DNA of 64,000 nt, from positions 14,194,272-14,258,271 of the forward strand of contig CAXIPT010000002.1 in the NCBI GenBank assembly GCA_964030475.1. Direction: 5' to 3'. Below the pieces are notes generated by a model. That model was not told the DNA's origin and made no database searches. It was given only the letters and a program-made list of their open reading frames with translations. Position 1 is the first letter of the stretch. Every line of letters begins with the position of its first letter. Below are positions 58,701-64,000 of the stretch, piece by piece. Position numbers and translations under genes: made by a program. This DNA comes from Tethya wilhelma. Lineage: Eukaryota; Porifera; Demospongiae; Tethyida; Tethyidae.

Positions 58701-60807
58701 ACTGTGCTTTTCTAGCTGTAAAAGTTGGTCCAAGAAGTTGCGTTGATATAAAAGCCCACAAGTGAAAAAAACATTGGAAATGTAATGAGACATAGGAATG
58801 GCCAAATCGTAAAAAAGAAAGCAAACAAGAACGAATGGCTGTTTGAGTGTGTGCAGAATCATTCCTGTGTAGGCTGCATGTAGTACTCTCTTCCCATGTT
58901 GAGTCCCTCATGTTGCCCATAGGAATAATTCTTTATACACTCAAACAGCCATTCATTCTTGTTTGCTTTCTTTTTTACGATTTGGCCATTCCTATGTCTC
59001 ATTACATTTCCAATGTTTTTTTCACTTGTTTGTTCCCATTTTTTCATAATTCTACATCACAGTTGAATTTGTGTGTATACGTAGTTACTTGTACACTATC
59101 AGCATGGATATTATTAATCTATGCTATCAGTATAAAAGTCACTGTGAAGCCTGCAGGCTCAGGAGGCTGGAGCTGTACCTTACAAAATTTACTTGCTTTG
59201 CTCATCTTCTTATAATGACAACTATGTAACAAAGTAGTATATTCACCTCCTAAATATATTCGGATTCCAAATAACGCACACTTGTCTAACTGGAAAAGGG
59301 TCGTCAACTTGATTTCCATTGTAGCTAATGAATTATTAATGAGTATAGAAATGAATGGCTGCCATACGGAGAAGGTGCTTTTCGTCTTGTATCTAGCGAC
59401 TTAGCTAGAGAGACAAATAACCGATACAAAAAGCACGTAAAGACAAAGAAACCAAATTTATTTGTTCAAGAATCAGCTTCTGAAAGCGAGCGGTCTTTGA
59501 GAAAAGTCGTTCCAAGATAGAAGAAGAAGAAGTACATGTAGAAGAAGAAGAAGATGGAGAAAATTGGAGGTTTGGCATACTTTAGGTTGTTACTTTAGCG
59601 ATGGTTTTAGGCTATGTTTTTAGGCTCAATAGAAAGAGAAAAGGCTAAATAGTAGCTTAAGAAGCTTTTTAGTGCCAAGCGCTCAGTTTTTGCAGAGTTA
59701 TTCACGTGAATATTTGTATTGCGCTAATGGGCCATCCGTGCCATTCCTATGCACCCAATACTACCGTACTGGGAATATTTTCTAGGTCATGAATTATTCA
59801 TATTCAAGCACTAGACCGTAACCTCAAATTTTAGTGATGGTTTGGACAAGATCTTGATTAGTCTTGTCCCTCAACCCCGCCTCTTTCGTCAGCGAAAAAA
59901 GGGGGTCTAGAAAAACTGGCACACTTCCAACGAAATTTTTGGAATGTATTTTTGCTGCATATTCGCATACAAAGTTTCAACAGTTTTTGCTCGGTTTTTT
60001 GACTAAGCCAGAAGTCAAAGAATCAGAACAGACCTATAAGACTCTGAGAAAAGAGACTAATCAGTAATTTTCAGAAAAAAGAGTGCCCCATCAAGTCAAG
60101 CAAGGGACCGTTGTGCTAAATTTGACTTGTTGCAAGAAACCAGGAACTCACGCCCTTGTATATCTGAAGTTATAGCACTATCTCCCAGCGGCATCAGTGG
60201 TAGTTGGTTCAATCATAGATATCTATGGTTTGAGTTTCAACTGGTTTTAAAACTTGCACAAGCTAAACTTTTTAACAGTCATTATTTACAAAATTTCGCG
60301 ACTTTGCAAATAAGCATTTAGTCATGTGACATGATTTTGTCACATGACTTTGTGTAAGTGATCTGATCGGAGCCGCCAAGATCTTGGTGTAGAACACAGA
60401 AGTGTGCCAGTTTTTCTAGACCACCATTTTTCACTAGCGAAAGAAGTGGGGTCTAGGGACGAGACTAGATCTTGATCACAGTCGCAGCTCTAAGTACTAA
60501 ACACATGTGAGTCACCAACCCCTGACGATAATACCCACCTGATTCAACTCTAGTAAGAATGCATTGCATTGGGTGGTGTATGACGTGCTTGCTTGTCCCT
60601 GTCTCTCCAGCTTCATAACAATCAGAACAGAGATCAAAATCATAACATACTAGGCACTTGTATCGTTTTCCAGAAAAACTTCCTTTACCACAAGCGTCAC
60701 AGCTCACACCTAGTTAAAAAATGAACATTAATGAACGTAACTATAAAGTTTCAATCGAAACGAATTCATATTCACTTACCGCTGTGTCTGGATAGGTTTC
60801 TAGACAT
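37502..60807 (-). CDS. KCMF1: KCMF1-like E3 ubiquitin ligase, 7 coding exons
   Basis: Orthologue of KCMF1, a RING-less ubiquitin ligase of the N-degron/UBR4 pathway that binds zinc through a ZZ finger and a C2H2-type finger. Coding exons, in gene order: 60780-60807, 60539-60709, 51961-52226, 47729-47873, 45367-45564, 41245-41362, 37502-37652. Their lengths sum to 1077 bases (358 residues plus stop; the vertebrate protein is about 380). All six introns start GT and end AG, and their phases (1,1,0,1,1,2) keep one frame throughout. Landmarks in order: N-terminal MSR..HSGVSCDAC, ZZ finger with paired CxxC motifs, the HPMQCILTRV block, QPQSFTCP with a C2H2 finger, EVICPVCAAYPSGDPNHLTDD, DPITELLSQLSG, and a C-terminal RSIFVQEILLST block. 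The start is the ATG nine codons before the first splice site. Introns carry only repeats. The weakest junctions are the donor at 51960 (AGA/GTTATA) and the exon 4 acceptor. Confidence 0.93.
37780..41040. repeat. GTAAACCACGG-type repeat family in KCMF1 intron 6
   Basis: Several partial copies, in both orientations, of a MITE-like family with blocks GAGAGCGGAAAAT, GGTAAACCACGG, TTACCGTTGTCCAAAGATC.AGTC and GTATCTAGCGAAAATAATTTC (about 37780-38340, 39825-40690, 40690-41040). Further copies: 45790-45960 and 57250-57720. Short ORFs here are not conserved. 38340-39820 shows nothing recognisable. Confidence 0.55.
41245..41362 (-). CDS. KCMF1: KCMF1 exon 6
   Basis: Acceptor TATTATGTAG, donor CCACA/GTAAGT (phase 2). 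Encodes a Ser/Thr-rich segment ending DPVSLLPQ, which aligns with the vertebrate SQFLLTRL segment just before the C-terminal block. No other frame stays open. If the donor were not used the frame would stop immediately at TAA. Confidence 0.78.
41850..42735 (+). mobile_element. Family A foldback element, degraded
   Basis: TTCTTCTT-rich middle (41850-41890), an expanded (GAA)n run at 41996-42024, then a hairpin at 42485-42735 with partial loss of its right arm. It lies in KCMF1 intron 5. The palindromic end is not seen. Confidence 0.65.
42944..43470 (+). mobile_element. Family A foldback element, rearranged
   Basis: Palindromic end CCCAGTATGGTAGTACTGGG at 42945-42964, then an internal deletion that brings hairpin sequences close. 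The arms appear in order right then left (43210-43300, then 43310-43410), unlike other copies. The piece at 42736-42880 is a fragment of a further hairpin. Confidence 0.65.
44254..44610. repeat. Foldback element with 100-base arms
   Basis: Arms GAAGTGTAGGAATGGGCATG... (44266-44353) and complement (44505-44590) are almost identical across about 90 bases; the loop is 150 bases. AT-rich flanks ATAATAAAAATTTTT and AAATTTTTTATTAT pair as well. No coding. Confidence 0.75.
45367..45564 (-). CDS. KCMF1: KCMF1 exon 5
   Basis: Open for 66 codons between the acceptor TTTGTTAG and the donor ACAG/GTAGTA, both phase 1. It encodes GIGVSSRRIVPEVPVHIQQL and a polar tail. This is the poorly conserved central region of KCMF1; assignment rests on frame, phase and position between two strongly matched exons. 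Confidence 0.78.
46146..46558. mobile_element. TIR element rich in CTCG/CGAG motifs
   Basis: Terminal repeats TACAGTAC.GATCA..TGAAA and complement, inserted into a family C copy (46105-46145 and 46559-46760 flank it). The interior has about 15 copies of ACTCG, CTCGCGAG or complements, and more CpG than its surroundings. Overlapping ORFs are not credible genes. Confidence 0.6.
47729..47873 (-). CDS. KCMF1: KCMF1 exon 4
   Basis: Encodes a basic stretch (RVRRLIGRRRPGHG) followed by DPITELLSQLSG, the family's conserved DPIAELLSQLSG motif. Donor CTG/GTAAGT at 47728, phase 1. The acceptor ATACCAG at 47874 is chosen because it restores phase 0 with exon 3; a second AG ten bases upstream is possible. 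Confidence 0.87.
48164..48363. repeat. Short inverted-repeat MITE in KCMF1 intron 3
   Basis: GTGGAAATATTGGTGG and CCACCAATATTTCCAC form the ends; AAATTAAATG motifs repeat inside. Adjacent 48364-48430 is almost pure A/T. Confidence 0.55.
48466..48633. repeat. Hairpin with nuclear-receptor-like half sites
   Basis: Arms of about 58 bases (AGAGGAGGTTCGACA.. and complement). Each arm includes TTGACCTTTGCTTGACCTTT, i.e. two AGGTCA half sites as a direct repeat with 5-base spacing. Within KCMF1 intron 3. Confidence 0.65.
48640..49230 (+). pseudogene. Unassigned coding-like stretch
   Basis: Open from before 48640 to 48877, with Gln/Leu-rich sequence and a very basic KKLKKRRKRKSKK segment, then overlapping frames to 49227. 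Composition resembles a retroelement gag/ORF1, but I recognise no domain. The 58-base element below interrupts it. Confidence 0.3.
48891..48948. mobile_element. 58-base TIR element with 9-bp target duplication
   Basis: TAGTCTGGCATGCCA...TGGCACGCCAGACTA flanked by exact CACAGAGTC at 48882-48890 and 48949-48957. Too small to code for anything. It shares the TAGTCT end and duplication length with 12180-12814. Confidence 0.75.
49580..49760. repeat. Microsatellites (AAT)n and (CA)n
   Basis: (AAT)n near 49590-49613 and (AC)n at 49722-49753. Intronic in KCMF1. Confidence 0.9.
50050..50440 (+). mobile_element. Family A foldback element, 5' part missing
   Basis: Has the GCCATTAATTT..TTCATCAGCT and AAGTGTGCGTTGTTTGG segments, then a hairpin (50225-50440) with a third version of the inner arms (GTCGTCAGTTAGGTGAGCTA). 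Confidence 0.7.
51961..52226 (-). CDS. KCMF1: KCMF1 exon 3 (C2H2-type finger and CPVC block)
   Basis: Acceptor TTGTCATCAG, then DLFFGGE, DQPQSFTCPLCGQLG with paired His (REHATKYH), then the VICPVCAAYPSGDPNH and LTVEHRGLRD blocks that are diagnostic of KCMF1. The donor AGA/GTTATA is weak but is the only GT in a workable position, and it gives phase 0, which fits exon 4. Confidence 0.92.
52294..53477 (+). pseudogene. Decayed hAT-like element, first copy
   Basis: Ends GTAACGTTTCACCTACAGTC and a complementary copy at 53450-53477 (TIR about 30 bases, 2-3 mismatches). Between them the plus strand encodes a TTF/BED-type N-terminus (DFDLAWKDKFAW..., 52664-52966) and, after frameshifts, IPCRHFRNNKLREHLRSKCH, SELSKSANYTSHMM-type and GILCD.STDI motifs to about 53345. 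The dimerisation domain is missing. No clear 8-bp duplication. Confidence 0.6.
53517..53979. mobile_element. TIR MITE AATCAATAAAAAGTTGCC
   Basis: 18-base terminal repeats, 463 bases, no ORF. A second copy in the duplicate unit at about 55667-56133. Confidence 0.6.
54237..54803. mobile_element. TTAA-flanked MITE
   Basis: Left junction CACC-TTAA-AGGCGTTCTCTCACGGAAG, right junction CTTCCGTGAGAGAGCGCCT-TTAA-GAAG: inverted ends flanked by TTAA, as for piggyBac or Kolobok-type elements. It splits a family A sequence (TCTATCTTG.../AAGCTGATTCTTGAA). Copy in unit 2 at about 56391-56961. Confidence 0.6.
54841..56998. repeat. Tandem duplication, unit 2 (2158 bases)
   Basis: About 98-99 percent like unit 1 by eye, with small indels. 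It ends at TTGTTTTC and continues into a family A fragment (56999-57215). Both units lie in KCMF1 intron 2. Confidence 0.88.
56961..57215 (+). mobile_element. Family A fragment
   Basis: Middle portion only (AAGCTGATTCTTGAA to TTTGCATTAATTGGAATC), continuous with the end of unit 2. The unit 1 junction lacks it. Confidence 0.65.
57721..58756. other. No gene seen
   Basis: Intronic AT-rich sequence of KCMF1 without recognisable repeats. Confidence 0.6.
58757..59774 (-). mobile_element. Family A foldback element, full length
   Basis: Hairpin at 58757-59035, palindromic end CCCAATACTACCGTACTGGG at 59754-59773, AAGAAGAAG tract near 59520. KCMF1 intron 2. ORFs across the hairpin on both strands are mirror images of the arms. 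Confidence 0.85.
59859..60467. mobile_element. TIR element with 9-bp target duplication, next to KCMF1 exon 2
   Basis: Ends TAGTCTTGTCCCT and AGGGACGAGACTA; terminal repeats about 70 bases with GTCTAGAAAAACTGGCACAC inside. Exact GATCTTGAT at 59850-59858 and 60468-60476. No transposase; short ORFs unassigned. Confidence 0.78.
60539..60709 (-). CDS. KCMF1: KCMF1 exon 2 (ZZ zinc finger)
   Basis: Begins after the acceptor TTAACTAG and encodes the ZZ finger: CDAC, KCLVCYDFDLCSDC and the His pair HVIHH, then MQCILTRVES. Donor CAG/GTGGGT at 60538, phase 1. Only about 60 bases of intron separate this donor from the terminal duplication of the 59859-60467 element. Confidence 0.93.
60780..60807 (-). 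CDS. KCMF1: KCMF1 exon 1 (start codon)
   Basis: ATG at 60807 reading downward, ten codons encoding MSRNLSRHSG when the last codon is completed by exon 2. The donor is a perfect G/GTAAGTG at 60779. Family proteins begin MSRHEGVSCDAC, so the N-terminus matches the known start. Phase 1 end. Confidence 0.88.
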
Positions 60808-61107
60808 TTTGGAAGTCCTAACCTTGAAACTCATTGAGATACAGTTCAGATTTTAAGCCGTTGGTACGTGTATCAACAATATATAATTTTGTCACGAGTC
60901 TGCTTTATTGCTGAGCTGGCAAGCCTAGCACTGTAACGTTTTTGCATTCCAATCATGTGACTATAATATTTGATCACGTGTAATAAAGCCCCGCGACCTT
61001 TGACCCGCGATTAACCCTGTGACTACGGCATTTCCGAACCATGGATGTCAAGCTCGATTGATGTGCGCAGGAATCTGCAGCATAGCTGAAAAGCGATTGC
61101 TAAAGGA
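60808..61107. promoter_or_regulatory. Probable divergent promoter between KCMF1 and a plus-strand start
   Basis: About 300 bases lie between the KCMF1 start codon (minus) and an ATG followed by a perfect donor (plus). An E-box CACGTG is at 60975-60980 and a CpG-bearing stretch at 60990-61035. The latter is repeated in inverted orientation at 62502-62544. No TATA box was recognised. Position and composition are the only evidence for promoter function. Confidence 0.45.
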
Positions 61108-62544
61108 ATGAATAAGGTAAGTGAAGAATTTCTTCTACTGCTAATGTACTAACTTTTTCCAAGGCCACCTGATACAATAATGCCACAGTAGATCAAGTTT
61201 AGCTTGAGTCACTGAGCCTTACTGGTTTGTTGACAGTTAAGAAGTGGCCTGCTTCACACACAGATCAGGCCTTAGGGTGCCCAGTGTATACGTCTGAAGA
61301 CATTTTTATGCTGCTTAAAAGGAAGAGAAGAGCTTGGGCCAAATATTTGATTCATTAAATCCAACAGTACATCAATTTTCTAGATACTTATCACTAGGCA
61401 GCGGGGGGCATTAATTCCGTTATTGTGTATGTCTCTTTTAATGTATGCACATGTGCAACAAAAAGAAAGCAAATCCTTAGAGTACTATGCATGCCATCAG
61501 AAAAATCTTGTGTGTGGTTTAATGTCTAGCTAGCGAGCTACGTATATATACACTACATGCATGCATGAGAAGCATTGGGGCCACTTGTGTATGAGTCTGA
61601 TTCACTCATACATAGTTAATTCCAAAACTGTCTGCATATATACTTGATACCAAAATAGATATCTGTACATATTGAGCTATATTCTCTGACTTTTTAAATT
61701 TTGCCTGGGACCGAAGCAGCTAACGAACAGCTTGGACATTCCCAATTATATAGTCATAATGTCATTTGGTCCCGTAAACCAGTATTATTGTTATAATTTC
61801 TTTGCTACGCCACTAAGACTGAGGTACAAAATATGGAACAGAACAAATAGAAGCATATTGAGGAAAAAGATTGAAAGTCTTTGAACGAGTTCTAAGTGCA
61901 ATTGGGATCTATAGGCTATCACATCCTCAGCAGACTCAATAACCACACTAGGCCCACCACCTCTGACCGTAAAACCAACAGAGACACAATTAGAGGGATA
62001 AACTTCTTCACAGAGTCATTATTATCTATCAGTCTAGTCCAGGATTGTATATTCTAGTGTATACTCAACTGAGTTTTTTTGTTGCTGTTTTTGTTGTTGT
62101 TTTTTGTTTTCAAGTTTTATTTTTTTCTTTCTTCAAGTTAAACAATCAGTTTCCCGCTATGCATGATCATGAGCATACAAGGTGTGGCATGACTAAATTA
62201 ATAGCACAGCTAGGAGAGCTAATAATGGACAGTCACCTCGATAAAAGAAAATAAGTTAGTATGATAAGTGAATTAAAAGCTGACATAAGGAGAGGAACGT
62301 TTAAAAAAGGGGTAGGTATCTACTGAGATACAAAAATGAATACAAAAAAGCCTGGTTGCATTGAGCCATATGTTTGTAAATTCAGCTCTTAAAGGCATGT
62401 GGGGATGTAGCTAATAACCAAACATTACTGTGCCAGATAACCTTGGAAAAAGTTAGTACATTATAGTGATGCTGCATTCTATAGAACACAGATTTTAAGT
62501 AAAATGCCGTAGTCACAGGGTTAATCGCAGGTCAAAGGTCGCGG
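60991..62544. repeat. 43-base inverted repeat pair
   Basis: 60991-61033 (CCGCGACCTTTGACCCGCGA to GGCATTT) and 62502-62544 are complementary with one mismatch. They enclose the possible micropeptide gene. No transposon ends or target duplication recognised. Confidence 0.75.
61108..62254 (+). CDS. Possible two-exon micropeptide gene
   Basis: ATG AAT AAG at 61108-61116 is followed by a consensus donor GTAAGTG. A strong pyrimidine-rich acceptor ends at 62137, followed by 38 codons in the same phase to a TAA at 62252-62254. The product would be 41 residues, mostly polar with several His (MHDHEHTRCGM) and a short amphipathic stretch. I recognise no family. Either exon could instead belong to a longer gene leaving the window, or the ATG could be chance. 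Confidence 0.25.
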
Positions 62545-62696
62545 AATGCTAGCTGAGAGCTTGCCACCTAGCTGAGTAATTAAGGTGCATAGCAGTCTGG
62601 CAGGTTTAGTACTGCGGCAGGCTAAAGTGTGGTGCAGCTTAGCTGTTAGCTAGCCTCTGCAAATATGGCTACGCAAATACGATTGACGCAAATACG

Positions 62697-62725
62697 TATC
62701 AATCAATCAATCAATCACTTTTTAT
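62697..62725 (-). repeat. (ATCA)n tail, possible LINE 3' end
   Basis: ATCAATCAATCAATCAATCA then CTTTTTATTGTCACC; read on the minus strand it is AATAAAAAG followed by a short tandem tail, as at LINE 3' ends. A similar tail (GAATTGAATTGAATTG) is at 29777-29795. Confidence 0.4.
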
Positions 62726-63284
62726 TGTCACCTGCCAAAAAACTAGGCAGCCAGCCCATGTGAGCTTATGAGAATAATGTAAATAATGTACCTAGTTAGG
62801 TTTAAAAATGAATTAAAATTGAGAGGACAAAGACTATTATTTAATGGTGATTAGAACCAATGATCCAAATTGAGCAGTAGGACTTCTCCCAATTTTTTTT
62901 CTGAAGACTTAAATTAAGATGTGCAGATATGTTACTGAAGATGAATGAAGGGCTGTTCGAGGAGAACATCGTGATACCAATTATACCAATACATATGACA
63001 TCATGATACCAACGATACCAATACGTATGACAAAGTGTTGACGCTTGAAAAATTATCTAAGTCCAAAAAGTGTATGTCAGATAAAAAATCGCTACCCACT
63101 GTACTAACACCCACGACTGGGATCAAAATTTGATTCGTCTGATTTTTAGGCCTTGACACTTGATTTTACTACTTTAGAAGGCCTTGATCGTGATAAATTT
63201 GAACTTTGACCCACTAAAACGTGCTATTTTAAGCTAATGGCCTTTGACCGTTGATCGACAGCAAGCAGTAGAGGTTTCTTGACC

Positions 63285-63975
63285 TGTCACGGAAATTTTG
63301 GTCCGGCGAAAATTCTGGTCCGGGCGGACGAAAATTTTCGCGAATCACTGAAATATTTGGCCCTAATTTTGGTCCAAGTAAGAATGAAGTTCTCACTAGC
63401 CACAGGCTGCTTTGTAGACTCTGTTATAAGATACTTCTGGGTCGAACAAGTCTAAGTAAATGTAAGAGTAGACTCTACAAACTTTGTTGGAGTTCCATGA
63501 ACCTTCACACTGACAGGTATTATTCATAGCTATTTCCTTTGTGTTCAAAGTAGCTAATGATATTGTTTACTACTGAACTTGAATTGTGTTTAGATTGTTT
63601 ATGCTCTTTTAGTTCTTCAAATTACATTTTTGTACTGTTACATTACTCATTCATAGTTTGTTTAATTATCATTAGCATCTTATATAAAAACACAGCTCTC
63701 AACTCTGAAAGCTTCCTACCACTAACAACAGTACAGCAGCATTCTGGCTAGGGGGACAATATTTTTTCAGGGACCACATCTGAAAAATTTGGTCCCACAC
63801 CAAAACTTTTAATTGGTAGGCTGAAAATTGTGGTCCGGGGTAGCGCACACCTAGGACCAAAATTTCAGGGGGGGATCAAAATTTTCAGGGTACAATTCTG
63901 AAAAAAATGGGCCGGGACCAAAAATTTCGGATAATTCCTTGAAAATTTTGGTCCGGGGCCAGTGACAGACCCTTG
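63285..63975. repeat. AAATTTTGGTCC-rich repeats at the window end
   Basis: The motif GGACCAAAATTT or its complement occurs about eight times at 63290-63380 and 63750-63960, with GTCACGG and CAGTGACAG at the outer ends. Probably a MITE family; the ORF between (63557-63751) is not credible. Confidence 0.45.
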
Positions 63976-64000
63976 ATGGGGCCAATTTTTGCTGCTTTGA

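Noticed and set aside
58623..59047. Overlapping ORFs on both strands that look alike
   Set aside because: They are the two arms of the family A hairpin read in opposite directions.

Overview
This is metazoan nuclear DNA, AT-rich and crowded with transposons. It has exactly one gene I can reconstruct with confidence: an orthologue of the ZZ/C2H2 zinc-finger ubiquitin ligase KCMF1 on the minus strand, seven coding exons spread over 37502-60807. The exon phases, splice sites and protein landmarks all agree. Its introns are up to about 8 kb long and full of inverted-repeat elements. The repertoire (DIRS and Ty3/Gypsy retroelements, a P-element/THAP9-like transposase, hAT pieces, many MITEs) suggests a basal invertebrate, most like a demosponge. 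That assignment is an inference and I cannot name a species. No bacterial operon, CRISPR, rRNA or tRNA was recognised.

Region by region. 1-630: end of a composite foldback element (called family A here). 1785-7260: decayed P-element/THAP9-like transposase, cut up by several nested elements. 9617-13388: a MITE with a 5-bp duplication and two family A copies, one of which carries a 635-bp element with 9-bp target duplications and a RecQ-like helicase fragment. 14130-27850: nested retroelements. A Ty3/Gypsy element (minus strand, 25673-27545 and 14316-14690) is split inside integrase by a DIRS-like element (14691-25672). The DIRS has inverted terminal repeats and an internal complementary region, and holds two copies of a dead RT/RNase H/tyrosine-recombinase unit. 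A Nextera sequencing adapter followed by an N at 18564-18600 shows that the assembly is unreliable between those two copies. A hAT transposase fragment abuts at 27660-27850.

29917-30625 is another 9-bp-duplication element. 31822-37387 holds a direct duplication carrying an unusual TA-flanked element made of many copies of a short TCTAAGC-type repeat in opposing orientations, nested in a second element that itself split a family A copy. 37502-60807 is KCMF1, with intronic MITEs and a 2.15-kb tandem duplication (52691-56998). 60808-61107 is a probable divergent promoter, followed by a possible tiny two-exon gene on the plus strand. The rest (to 64000) shows low-complexity repeats and no convincing gene.

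The mobile elements are layered, and insertion order can be read from the nesting. KCMF1 is the only feature that looks under selection. All transposon coding regions seen are interrupted by stops, frameshifts or deletions.
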